Positions 37,819 through 49,945 of a stretch of DNA of 64,000 nt are shown here, piece by piece (positions within the stretch are counted from its first letter, which is position 1; each line of letters begins with the position of its first letter). The DNA lies in NCBI GenBank assembly GCA_963971305.1, contig OZ020307.1, positions 199,501-263,500 of the forward strand. Reading direction: 5' to 3'. The notes beneath the pieces were generated by a model that worked only from the letters and a program-made list of their open reading frames with translations, had not been told where the DNA came from and ran no database searches. A program made the position numbers and the translations under genes. The stretch is from Arcuatula senhousia (lineage: Eukaryota > Mollusca > Bivalvia > Mytilida > Mytilidae).

Positions 37819-37975
37819 GTGAGTGAGTTGGTGTTTTACGCCCGTGCAACGCTATATAAGTTATTTACAGGCGATGAACATGAAAAGAATGATACAATGA
37901 ACATGAAATGATGATGATAAATGAAATATGGGGATGGGGTGCGAAACAAAGAAACAGTAAATTTTGAAGAACCAC
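37819..37975 (+). mobile_element. Dispersed GTGAGTGAGT element, plus copy in C1
   Basis: The same element as at 36238-36403 but in forward orientation: GTGAGTGAGTTGGTG at the start and GAAGAACCACA at the end, with a GATGATGATAAATG core. It adjoins a module related to AAGAGGAGAGGTGGGTAGGGG. Confidence 0.65.
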
Positions 37976-38642
37976 AGGAAAAGGGGGAGAGGTGGGAAGG
38001 GGCGGAAAATTTAGCTTATGTGGTGCATTTTTTGCTTATTTGGCCCTGTTTCCTTGCTCCAATCGTCTCGAAAACGAAAAATTGGTTCCATAGGCACAGT
38101 TATTTTTGACGAGCGAGCCAATGCCATAAACCGCAAGTCTCTAGACAAAGCCGTTGTAGAGTTAGGTGTACCATGGGCATGCGAAATGGCAAAGGCAAAT
38201 TGTTAACTTTAAGTGCTTGTATCTCGGTCATCTCTTGTCCGATTTTTAAAATTGAACCATGATTGTAAAGCTAATTGTTCGTTCTCCAGACCTAGTTTAA
38301 GAAAATTAATGAACACGGTAACTAAGCTTTTTCCTACCTCATTGAACATTGCTAACTTGTATAATGTCTAGACTCGGACCTGGAAGTGATGTAAATTTGA
38401 GGCATCATAACTTTCGATCGGCGATAGGTAGCCCGGTTCTGTAAATTGTGTTAAACAGCGCAAGTCGTGTTCTGTTGGACACAGTAAAGGGATTGTACCT
38501 CGGTCGAGCACAGGCGAGACTGGAATTATTTTCTAGGAGCAAGATGTTTGTCTCAATGTGGGCGACTTTTTCACCACTCGGGTCCTTGTAGCTTCCAGAT
38601 CGGAAAAACACCAAACGAATTGGCGACAGAATTTGACAAAAA

Positions 38643-41600
38643 CCGCTAGTACAAAGTCTGTTTGATAAAAAAAAACAATAGCTTGACTGAAAAAAAACGG
38701 GTAGCTGAGAAAAAACAAAACAAAGACAAGTCCACGCGCATGATGATGTGATCGGATGACAAGGCTCCATCTGCAATTTCTTCTATACCAATCAATGGAT
38801 CTTAATGAAACTTTCACACAATCTTGCTGATACATCACAGATGTCTAAAATTCAAGTTAAAATTTGATCGCATGGGTATCCGGGTTTCCAGCAACGAAAC
38901 ATGGAGTTGGGCAATGGTTAACGGAAAGCAGCTCCTATCGCCCACTACTGCAAAACCCCTCAAGGGATCTACATGAAACTTTCACACAATGTAGATAAAG
39001 ATGGAAACTTCCTGTCTGTGCCACAATAGGGCCTCATTGACATTGAAATACATTTTTGTCTGATATTTTTTAATCATTATTTGGTGTTTCAGAGCTTGTT
39101 CCTGATCCTGAACTTTACATTGTTTGTTCGAAAACACTATACGATTTTAGGAGAGCTCATACTTTTTTAACATTTTTATTACAGAATATTTACGGCACAT
39201 GATGCTCAAACAGAAATAAGAGAGACAGTGGTTCATCTGGATGCTGTGCGAGTCAAAAGAAAGGGGTAAGTAGTTTAAAAACGTAGACTAGCCTTGTGAG
39301 CGAATGTAGGTCTAAACACGCAACCAAATCATGTATGGTCTTGCTTAAAAAAGTTTAAGGAAAGATACGGGCCTGAAGACAAGATATAAAAGTAGCAGGC
39401 TGAAACACTGAGCCATATATTCCAAGTTGTATAGTTCCAAGTTTTCAAGTTTTCAAGTCCAATGAAAATGTTTACTATCGATAAAAGAGACATTTCCGAG
39501 TGAGTAAATGTGGGTTGTATCTCGGAAGTACAATACAGATTACTTCCCTTTTACCAAACACTATTTTTATACGACCGCAAAACGTTTTCCTGCAGTCTAA
39601 GGAGACAATTTATAAGGATGTTCTTGCCATAAATTATGCTTACATTGTCCAGTGAATGATTTTATAAGAGTACTTTTACTATAAAAATGTCTTCGTGTAG
39701 TCTTAGGAGTAAATTTATATGGATTTTATTGTCCTAGAGTGTGGTTATATAAGGGAACTAGTACCCCAAAAGGTGGCAATATTGTTTTAAAAGGATATTT
39801 ATAAGGATATAATTGACATAAACTGTGGGGAAATAAATTATTTGGTCATTGATACTATCAAATGGGATGATTTTGTCCCAGGAGTAAAAGAATAAGGGTG
39901 AGTGAATGTAGGTCGTAACATCCAACCTAACATGTATCATGATTTTCTCCCTTTGAATTGACACAGTTTATATGCATTTGAAGGTGCCGTTCGTAAAGGG
40001 AAACTCGTCAGCATTAAAAAACAGTTTGAATTTTTAAAATCGGTTGAAAAATGACTGAGATAGTAAAAGAATAAGGGTGAGTGAATGTAGGTCGTAACAT
40101 CCAATCTAACATGTATCATGATTTTCTCCCTTAGAATTGACACAATTTATATGCAATAGATGGTACTGTTCGAAAAGGGAAACTCGTCAGCATTAAAAAA
40201 CAGTTTGAATTTTTAAAATCTGTTGACAAATGACTGAGATATAGTCTTTTGAAATTTACCTTTCATAGTTATAAAAATAAATTATCTCCCTTGGAAATAA
40301 TTATGCAAATTAGTTGTACCACAATAAATGTTTCTACACCAAAGACCCACCATATATACGAATCGATTACTTATAATATTGGGGAGACTCTGGACTTAAA
40401 AATCCTGGGGCGCATGCGCAGTGGAAGAAAGTGGTTAGGGTTAAGGTTAATTAAAGTAGTTCCGGCTAACCCTAACCCTTAACCTAACTCTAACCCTAAC
40501 CTTTACCCTAAATCCATACGCCGAACACATAACACACATACATATATCCGTCCGATACTTGTACTTGCCCCCCTAACCCTTAATACCTAACCCTAACCCT
40601 AACCCTAACCCGAGCCCTTTTTTCTTAAAAAGTGTGTTTTTCGCGTATTTTTCTAGAGAATTTTTTTATCAAGAAACAGGGAGGTCAGGGAAGAAAACCG
40701 ATGAGTGATTCGTATTAAGTTTTTTGATGAAAAACTCGAAAAAAATATTTTTGGGAGGGTTGGGGTTACGGTTGCCATGTTGACCACTTTCCAGATATCA
40801 ATTTGTGCTCATTTGGGCATGTTCCCGTACTCTTATCGTCACGAAATTGAAAAATCGGACCCATAGGGGCAGTACTTTTTACCGGGCAACCCGATGCAAA
40901 AAAAACTACAAGTCTCTATCTTGTGTCGTTCTCGAGTTAGGTGTATCATGCGAAATGACGAAAAACCCGATTTTTCAGCTTCAATGCATTGAGTTCATTA
41001 TGAACAATCTCAAATGTCATGGTTTCCCTGAACTCTACTCTGAATAGACTATAGATTTGACCATTTTCACGCTCCTGTTACAAGGCAAGAGAAAGCAGTG
41101 AATCGTCAAAAGTGACAGAAAAATTCAATTCTACAAGCTTCAAACCCCATAATTCAAGAATAAAGCGATCACCCAACTACATGTACCAACCGCCAATTAA
41201 TTGTAGGTCTTCCCGTAAGTAATCGAAAGTTGAAAAGAACTAAATACTCATAGGAACAAAAAGCAAAAAATAGGAACAGGAAATGGATGATACACCACTG
41301 GAAAAGGGGGAGTGGTGGGTAGGGGCAAGGATGATGATGTGATCGAATGACAAAGGGTCCATCTGCAATTTCTTTTATACCAATAGGTGGATCTTAATGA
41401 AACTTTCACACAATCTTGGTGGTACATCACAGATGTCTAGAATCCATGTTAAACTTTGATCGCAGTGGTATCCGGGTTTCCAGCAACGAAACATGGAGTT
41501 GGGCAATGGTTAACGGAAAGCAGCTCCTATCGCCCGCTACTGCAAAACCACTCAAGGGATCTTCATGAAACTTTCACACCATGTAGATAAAGATGTGCAC

Positions 41601-42567
41601 TCCCTGTCTGTGCAACAATAGGGCCTCATTACATTGAAACACATTTTTGTCTGATTTTTTTTTATTATTCTTTTGTGTTTCAGAACTTGTTCCTGATCCT
41701 GAACTTTTCATCGTTTGTTGGAAAACACTATACGATTTTAGAAGTGAGTGAGTTGGGGTTTTACGCCCGTGCAACGCTATATAGGTTATTTACAGGCGAG
41801 GAACATGAAAAGAATGATACAATGAACATGAAATGATGATGATAAATGAAATATGGGGATGAAGTGCGAAACAAAGGAACGGTAAATTTTGAAGAACCAC
41901 AGGAAAAGGGGTAGAGGTGGGTAGGGGCGGAAAATTTAGCCTATGTGGTGCATTTTTTGCTTATTTGGCCCTGTTTCCTTGCTCCAATCGTCTCGAAAAT
42001 GAAAAATTGGGCCCGTAGGGCCAGTTATTTTTGACGAGCGAGCCAATGCAAAAAACCGCAAGTCTTTAGACAAAGCCGTTGTAGAGTTAGGTGTACCATG
42101 GGCATGCGAAATGGAAAAGGCAAATTGTTAACTTTAAGTGCTTGTATCTCGGTCATTTCGTGGCCGATTTTTAAAATTGAACCATGATTGTAAAGCTAAT
42201 TGGTCATTCTCCAGATCTAGTTTAAGAAAATAAATGAACACGGTAACTAAGCTTTTTCCTACCTCATTGAACATTGCTAACTTGTACAATGTCTAGACTC
42301 GGACCTGGAAGTGATGTAAGTTTGAGGCATCATAAATTTCGATCGGCGATAGGTAGCCCGGTTCTGTAAATTGTGTTAAACGGTACAAGTCGTGTTCTGT
42401 TGGACACAGTAAAGGGATTGTACCTCGGTTGAGCACAGGCGAGACTGGACTTATTTTCTAGGAGCAAGATGTTTGTCTCAATGTGGGCGACGTTTTCACC
42501 ACTCGGGTCCTTGTAGCTTCCAGATCAGAAAAACACCAAACGAATTGGCGACAGAATTTGACAAAAA
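38643..42567. repeat. Proximal repeat family, copy C2 (~3.9 kb)
   Basis: It follows C1 in order. It lacks most of the first CACGCGCATACTTTTACT module and the 36.2 kb insertion, and has an extra ~175 bp internal tandem copy (around GTGAGTGAATGTAGGTCG near 39900 and 40080). It keeps the NRF-1-like palindrome (40410-40419) and a CCCTAA zone (40465-40615). No convincing gene is present. Confidence 0.88.
41744..41901 (+). mobile_element. Dispersed GTGAGTGAGT element, plus copy in C2
   Basis: It runs from GTGAGTGAGTTGGGG to GAAGAACCACA and is almost the same as the 37.8 kb copy. Here it follows ACTATACGATTTTAGAA directly, so the sequence preceding it differs from C1 and one copy has been rearranged. 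Confidence 0.65.
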
Positions 42568-45564
42568 CCGCTAGTACAAAGCCTGATTGATCAAAAAAAA
42601 CAATAGCTTGACTGAAAAAACAAAACAAAAAACGGGTAGCTGAGAAAAACAAAACAAAAACAAGTCCACGCGCATACTTTTACTGACGGGCAAAGTTGCG
42701 CAGAAATGATAATATGACGTGATGATGATGATGATGGTGAGGATGTGAAAAAAGAGGAGAGGTGGGTAGGGGCAATGATGATGTGATCGGATGACAAGGC
42801 TCCATCTGCAATTACTTCTATACCAATCAATGGATCTTAATGAAACTTTCACACAATCTTGCTGATACATCACAGATGTCTAAAATCCAAGTTAAAATTT
42901 GATCGCATTGGTATCCGAGTTTCCAGCAACGAAACATGGAGTTGGGCAATGGTTAACGGAAAGCAGCTCCTATCGCCCACTACTGCAAAACCCCTCAGGG
43001 GATCTACATGAAACTTTCACACAATGTAGATAAAGATGGGAACTTCCTGTCTGTGCCACAATAGGGCCTCATTGACATTGAAATACATTTTTGTCTGATT
43101 TTTTTTAATTATTATTTGGTGTTTCAGAGCTTGTTCCTGATCCCGAACTTTACATCGTTTGTTCGAAAACACTATACGATTTTAGGAGAGCTCATACTTT
43201 TTTAACATTTTTATTACAGAATATTTACGGCACATGATGCTCAAACAGAAATAAGAGAGACAGTGGTTCATCTGGATGCTGTGCAAGTCAAAAGAAAGGG
43301 GTAAATAGTTTAAAAACGTAGACTAGCCTTATGAGCGAATGTAGGTCTAAACACGCTACCAAATCATGTATGGTCTTGTTTAAAAAAGTTTAAGGAAAGA
43401 TACGGGCCTGAAAGACAAGATATAAAAGTAGCAGGCTAAAACACTGAGCCATATATTCCAAGTTGTGATCAATGAAAATGTTCACTATCGATAAAAGAGA
43501 CATTTCCGAGTGAGTAAATGTGGGTTGTATCACGGAAGTACAATACAGATTACTTCCCTTTTACCAAACACTATTTTTATACGACCGCAAAACGTTTTCC
43601 TGCAGTCTAAGGAGACAATTTATAAGGATGTTCTTGCCATAAATTATGCTTACATTGTCCAGTGAATGATTTTATAGGAGTACTTTTACCATAAAAATGT
43701 GTTCGTGTAGTCTTAGGGGTATATTTATATGGATTTTATTGTCCTAGAGTGTGGTTATATATGGGAACGAGTACCCCAAAAGGTGGCAATATTGTTTTAA
43801 AGGATATTTATAAGGATATAATTGCCATAAACTGTGAGGAAATACATTATATGGTCTTTGATACTATCTAATGGGATGATTTTGTCCCAGGAGTAAAAGA
43901 ATAAGGGTGAGTGAATGTAGGTCGTAACATCCAACCTAACATGTATCATGATTTTCTCCCTTTGAATTGACACAGTTTATATGCATTTGAAGGTACCGTT
44001 CGTAAAGGGAAACTCGTCAGCATTCAAAAACAGTTTGAATTTTTAAAATCGGTTGAAAAATGACTGAGATAGTAAAAGAATAAGGGTGAGTGAATGTAGG
44101 TCGTAACATCCAACCTAACATGTATCATGATTTTCTCCCTTAGAATTGACACCGTTTATATGCATTTGAAGGTACCGTTCGTAAAGGGAAACTCGTTAGC
44201 ATTCAAATACAGTTTGAATTTTTAAAATCGGTTGAAAAATGACTGAGATATTGTCTTTTGAAATTTACCTTTCATAGTTATAGAAATATATTATCTCCCT
44301 TTAAAATACGTATGCAAATTAGTTCTTTCACTATAATTGTTTCTATACCAAAGACCCACCATATATAGGAACCGATTACTTCATTAAATATCGGCGCATG
44401 CGCAGTCGAATAAAAGGGTTAGGGTTCGGGTTAATTAAAGAAGATCCGGCTAACCTTAACCATAACCCGGACTCTAACCCTAACCCTTTATTCATACGCC
44501 AACCATATAACATACCAATAAAATATCAATACATCGGTTGGGTCCCCCTCTATACGATACCTAACCCGATACTTAACCCTAACCCTTAACCTTCTAACCC
44601 TAACCCTAACCTTCTAACCATAACCCTTAACCCTAACCCTTAACCCTAACCCTAACCCTGACCATAAAACTGACCCTAACCCTAACCCCGACCCTAACCC
44701 TTAACCCTAACCCTTTCATTTCTTAAAAAGTGTGTTTTTCGCGTATTTTTCTACAGAATTTTTTTATCAAGAAACAGGGAGGTCAGGGAAGAAAACCGAT
44801 GAGTGATTCGTGTTAAGTTTTTGGATGAAAAACTCGAAAAAAATATTTTTGGGAGGGTTGGGGTTACGGTTGCCATGTTGACCACTTTCTAGATATCAAT
44901 TTGTGCTCATTTGGGCATGTTCCCGTACTCTTATCGTCACGAAATTGAAAAATCGGCCCCGTAAGCCCTGTTTCCTTGCTCCAATCGTCTCGAAAATGAC
45001 AAATTGGGCCCATAGGGCCATTTATTTATGACGAGCGAGCCAATGCAAAAAACCGCAAGTCTCTAGACAAAGCCGTTGTAGAGTTAGGTGTACCATGGGC
45101 ATGCAAAATGGCAAAGGCAAATTGTTAACTTTAAGTGCTTGTATCTCGGTCATCTCGTGGCCGATTTTTTAAATTGAACCATGATTGTAAAGCTAATTGT
45201 TCGTTCTCCAGACCTAGGTTAAGAAAATAAATGAACACGGTAACTAAGCTTTTTCCTACCTCATTGAACATTGCTAACTTGTACAATGTCTAGACTCGGA
45301 CCTGGAAGTGATGTAAGTTTGAGGCATCATAAATTTCGATCGGCGATAGGTAGCCCGGTTCTGTAAATTGTGTTAAACGGTACAAGTCGTGTTCTGTTGG
45401 ACACAGTAAAGGGATTGTACCTCGGTTGAGCACAGGCGAGACTGGACTTATTTTCTAGGAGCAAGATGTTTGTCTCAATGTGGGCGACGTTTTCACCACT
45501 CGGGTCCTTGTATCTTCCCGATCGGAAAAACACCAAACGAATTGGCGACAGTATTTGACAAAAA
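42568..45564. repeat. Proximal repeat family, copy C3 (~3.0 kb)
   Basis: It has the same order as C2, with both ~175 bp internal tandem copies, the NRF-1-like palindrome (44394-44403) and a telomere-like zone (44430-44715). It lacks the dispersed GTGAGTGAGT element; instead GCCCCGTAAGCCCTG near 44960 joins two related modules directly, as expected from recombination between the satellite-like module and its diverged neighbour. Confidence 0.88.
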
Positions 45565-46370
45565 CCGCTAGTACAAAGCCTGATTGATAAAAAAAACAAT
45601 AGCTTGACTGAAAAAAAAACCAACAAAAAACGGGTAGCTGAGAAAAACAAAACAAAAACAAGTCCACGCGCATACTTTTACTGACGGGCAAAGTTGCGCA
45701 GAAATAATAATATGACGTGATGATGATGATGATGGTGAGGATGTGAAAAAAGAGGAGAGGTGGGTAGGGGTAATGATGATGTAATCGGATGACAAGGCTC
45801 CATCTGCAATTACTTCTATACCAATCAATGGATCTTAATGAAACTTTCACACAATCTTGCTGATACATCACAGATGTCTAAAATTCAAGTTAAAATTTGA
45901 TCGCATTGGTATCCGGGTTTCCAGCAACGAAACATGGAGTTGGGCAATGGTTAACGGAAAGCAGCTCCTATCGCCCACTACTGCAAAACCCCTCAGGGGA
46001 TCTACATGAAACTTTCACACAATGTAGATAAAGATGGGAACTTCCTGTCTGTGCCACAATAGGGCCTCATTGACATTGAAATACATTTTTGTCTGATTTT
46101 TTTTTAATTATTATTTGGTGTTTCAGAGCTTGTTCCTGATCCCGAACTTTACATCGTTTGTTCGAAAACACTATACGATTTTAGGACAGCTCATACTTTT
46201 TTAACATTTTTATTACAGAATATTTACGGCACATGATGCTCAAACAGAAATAAGAGAGACAGTGGTTCATCTGGATGCTGTGGAAGTCAAAAGAAAGGGG
46301 TAAGTAGTTTAAAAACGTAGACTAGCCTTGTGAGTGAATGTAGGTCTAAACACGCAACCAAATCATGTAT
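45565..46370. repeat. Proximal repeat family, copy C4, left part
   Basis: It begins CCGCTAGTACAAAGCCTG and matches C1-C3 up to CAAATCATGTAT, where the 8.4 kb transposon interrupts it. The rest of the copy continues after the transposon at TATGGTCTTGC. Confidence 0.9.
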
Positions 46371-46930
46371 CACTACTGGCAAAATAAACGACTGTCTGTA
46401 CCATACTCAGGCGTTATGCAACTGACGATTAAAAATAATTACCGAAAAGTACTGTCAAAAAGACTGTTGGCATTTGTCATGGTTGTGACAGCAGTTTCTC
46501 TCGACTGCGTTAAACTTATTTTATTTGCTTCTGTTCAACAATGACTGACCCAACTTTTTTTTAGTTGTGTCAGTCGTCTCATAACTAATTCAACTTAATT
46601 AAAGTTGGTTCAGTCCTTTTACATTTGTTAAAACTTAATATGCGTTTGGTAAAACATTTGACAACTGATTCAACTTATGTTGGGTTGGGACAGTCCTTAA
46701 TCAGTTATTCCAACCTAATATGCGTTGGGTCAAACGCCTTACAACTGATTCAACTTAAAGTGCGTTGGGTTAGTCCTTTTACAACTATTAAAACTTTGTC
46801 TGAGTTTGGTCAGTCATTGTACACCTATTACAACTATTTTGCGTTTGATCAGTAATTTTAGACACATTAAAACTTTTATAAAAAATTAGTTAGTCATTTA
46901 ACTACTATTTCAACTTTAAGTATGTTAATC
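46371..46930. repeat. Left terminal inverted repeat of the CACTA-like element
   Basis: It matches the reverse complement of the right end for ~560 bp, nearly perfectly over the first ~150 bp and weaker inward. From ~46510 it consists of ~60 bp degenerate repeats around GTTGGGTCAGTCCTTTTACA and CAACTGATTCAACTTA, the usual sort of subterminal transposase-binding array. Confidence 0.85.
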
Positions 46931-47035
46931 ACATTATGAGGGGGCTATAGATGTTTTAAGCGCTCTTATGCTTACAATTTTTTTATTTTAAAATTTAAAT
47001 AACATTTGAAACAAGAGTTAAGACTTAAGTACGTC

Positions 47036-47545
47036 TCGCCTGTCGGCAACATCGGAATACCTTAAACACAATCAAAGCTACTATTGGGCATATTCATACC
47101 AAGTTTTATCAATCTAGGACTTACAGTTCTTGATAAAGAGATGTGCTCGGAAAACCTTAACATTGCTATTATATGTATTGAAAATTATCAAAGTCACTAA
47201 ACCAGAAAATCAAGGTCAAGGTAAAAAGATGGGGATATAACTGTGCTAAGCTACTTCTGGGACATATGCATACCACGTCTCATCATCCGCGGATTATAGT
47301 TCTTGAGATATAGAGGTGTTCACAAAACCTCAACATTGCTATTAATTGTCAAAGTAAATCAACCGGGAAATCAAAGTCAAGGTCAAAAGATGGGGGTGCA
47401 ACTGTGCTAAGCTACTACTAGGGCATATGCATTAACCTAAGAGTTAATAGTTATTTAGATATAAAGGTGCTTTCAAATTCTTAATATTGCTATTATATGT
47501 ATTGAAAATTGCCAAAGCCTTTAACTAGAAAATCAATGCAGCCTT
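47036..47545. repeat. Tandem ~165 bp repeats inside the CACTA-like element
   Basis: About three diverged copies. Shared landmarks are GTGCTAAGCTACT, GGGCATATGCAT, a segment like ATAGTTCTTGAGATATAGAGG, and CTTAACATTGCTATTATATG. Related sequence is a common dispersed repeat type in mollusc genomes (from memory, unverified). Confidence 0.7.
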
Positions 47546-48000
47546 TAATAGAGTTTCCACCAACATTTCACAAGGAATTGTTTATTTTTTTTCAAAAACC
47601 GACCAAAATAAGTTACAGTTACAAAAATATTACCCCTTTCGGCCCCTAATTACGGGTATCTCCTACTTGTTTGCCCCTTTTAGCCCCGTACAACAGTTAG
47701 GGGAGAAGAGTGTCACAAAACTAATCCTCAATTTATTAAATTTACTACTTGACAAGGATTAATTCGCAAAAATAAAAAATGAAATCAGACAATCAATCCC
47801 ATATATACATCTTTTATAATAGTAAGGAACATCATTGCCAAATTTCATGGCGTTCGGATAGCTAGAAGCTAGACCTAAAGTCATTGTAAGAACACTTAAG
47901 TTAACAGACAACGCAGACGACGACGAGGACGACAGCATAACCCACGATAGGTCCCCAATTTTTTTTTTCGGTAATATAGAAATGACTAGAAATTGAGATA
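47546..48000. repeat. Probable dispersed repeat with GACGACGACGAGGACGAC tail
   Basis: The segment has the wording of a familiar molluscan repeat: GCCAAATTTCATGGCGTTCG, then GTAAGAACACTTAAGTTAAC, the GACGACGAGGACGAC run and CATAACCCACGATAGGTCCCC, ended by poly-T. Its limits are not visible from one copy, and the family name is not assigned. Confidence 0.4.
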
Positions 48001-48978
48001 TACATTAAAAATGCAATAGTTAGTTTTTGAATATGAAAAACCTTGTATAACTTGTTTTCCTCAACCAGGACTATCTGTTTCGCAGGTGTGTTGTAACAAG
48101 AACAGCTTAATCATTCGGCCCACCTGGGTTCAGTTTTGTTATCAGTCTACGCAGTGGTTCATGTCTTGTAGGTTTTTAGTCCTTGTATCCTTCTTTGTGC
48201 TGTTCCGGGCCCAGCCTGGCATGGGTCTCCTGTTTTTATGTAGATTGATCTTAACTAACGGAACATTTTTCGGCCCACATTTTTCATTGACGGAAAGTTG
48301 ATGCGTGAAATGTACACTTGAGTTCAACTGGCAACATCTTAAAGACATTACGATTTTGCGCAAAATTAAACGAACTAGCTCCATTATTTTTCTTTTTAAT
48401 GTTTGTTTTATTTCATGTTAACCGGTTGCAGAGAGGCTCGGCAATATTATTTTGAAATGGTTTGGGTTTGTATTAAACGTATAGGGAATTTTTTATCTAT
48501 GCGTATTTTTTTTTTGAAGAATATAATGTCTTTGGCTAATATGTACTTTCAAACTAATATCACTGAAAACCATGCAAAATAATTCCATTTCCTAGCTCGT
48601 CAGATTCGTCGCTTACTTGAAGAAGCCACTGAAAAGCTGGTAGGTCTTTCACCGCACGATTTCTCATTCCTCCGACGTCTAATACTTTATTACGTTTACC
48701 TTTTTTACATCACCGTGTTTCCCAGGAACAAGTTTTTCAATAATCCGTAAAATCGATTTATTTTTCCATAAAAATAGTTTTAAAAAGGTACAACTTTTTT
48801 TCTGAAAATTTATCAATATTAAGCAGAAGAATTCTTTTGAAAACTGTTATTCTGTGCATGCTTTCTCTGACCTCTTCTTTTAACTTTATTATAAATAAAA
48901 TTTAGTTCTCTGATTTAGTTCGCTATTAAAGAAATGAATGCGTGTCCAAAAATGCTAATTCCAATACATGATTATAAT

Positions 48979-49026
48979 CATAGACCTGTATATAAATATA
49001 ATAATAATATAATATACAGGTCTATG
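48979..49026. repeat. CATAGACCTGTATAT palindrome
   Basis: The left arm CATAGACCTGTATAT and the right arm ATATACAGGTCTATG pair perfectly around an AT-rich loop of ~18 bases. Single arms recur near 49454 and 51090, so the arm may be the end of a dispersed short transposon. Confidence 0.6.
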
Positions 49027-49559
49027 TTATAATACTGTTTAATAAAACAAAAAAGGCTTTATTGTATAAAGAGTCAAAATTAAAATGTTTTACAATTAAG
49101 TAGAGAAAATAATTTGCGCCCTTATATGCATTTAAGTACCGGAATACACAGCACGTAGATTTTGGTTGGTACAATAAACATGTCAAAAACTGTTGCCGAT
49201 ACATCCCACTGTTATGTCCAGTCATGCATGGGAAGACAAAATAGCTAGAATCAACAGACAATAAACGAGACTAATATAGGGACAATATAATACTATAGAT
49301 ACGGTGTGGTCAGGAAATATCTGAAACAATTAAATAAAAAAACAAACAATTATCATCGAAAAGTTTTTTCAAAATATGTTAGTTACCATGAATAAATATA
49401 TGAATTATTTATTTATTTATTTATTTTAACGTAACTTATTGTTTTTCAATCAGTCATAGATCTGTATATAATTACTATATATTTAGTACGATTTCTCATG
49501 ATCTGTTTTGAAACGTGCTGCATGAAAAACATACGTGTCAGAAAAATCTTTTATTTTAT

Positions 49560-49945
49560 CTTAGGCATTTTGCATATTACATTCATACAAGTTGAAGCGA
49601 GCGTACGTGTGCTTATATTTTTTGTCTCCCTTTTTAGTTTTGATCAATTAATTACTTATTTCATGAATAATGAATTTATAAAATTTGAATATGGTTTACT
49701 TTAAAATTTATATTATTTCCTTGTATGATAAGAAACATTTAAATATTTTTGTATATAGATTTATTTTTGCAACTCAATACACTCCATGGAGTAGACTTGG
49801 GTGTGCTTATATTTTTTGTCTCCCTTTTTATTTTTGAACAATCAATAATCGTTCTTATGCATTACAGATTCATTAGGAGTTATAAAACTTACTTTGAAAA
49901 GTTATTGTTTTCTTGTATAAGAGTAAAATTTTAAATGATTTTGTA
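49560..49945. repeat. Local ~200 bp tandem duplication
   Basis: GTGCTTATATTTTTTGTCTC occurs at about 49608 and 49812 with similar flanks on both sides, giving two diverged copies of a ~204 bp segment. Confidence 0.65.

Larger units (their letters stand above)
35150..38642. repeat. Proximal repeat family, copy C1 (~3.5 kb)
   Basis: The unit begins CCGCTAGTACAAAGCCTG and is repeated at 38643, 42568 and 45565. It contains a module related to the satellite segment around CACGCGCATACTTTTACT, repeated ATGAAACTTTCACACAA motifs, a TTAGGG/CCCTAA zone near 36980-37245, a second satellite-related module (37250-37600) and a more diverged third version of it (38010-38200). This copy alone carries a short inserted element at 36238-36403. 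No convincing gene is present. Confidence 0.9.

Noticed and set aside
38405..45871. Minus-strand frames of 100-138 codons in the proximal repeat copies
   Set aside because: They run through poly-A/T and GAT tracts, differ between copies by frameshifts, and do not keep a frame as genes would.
48596..48639. 44-base exon between TTTCCTAG and GTAGGT inside the CACTA-like element
   Set aside because: Short, no partner exons with agreeing frame, and no recognisable product; splice-like sites of this strength occur by chance.
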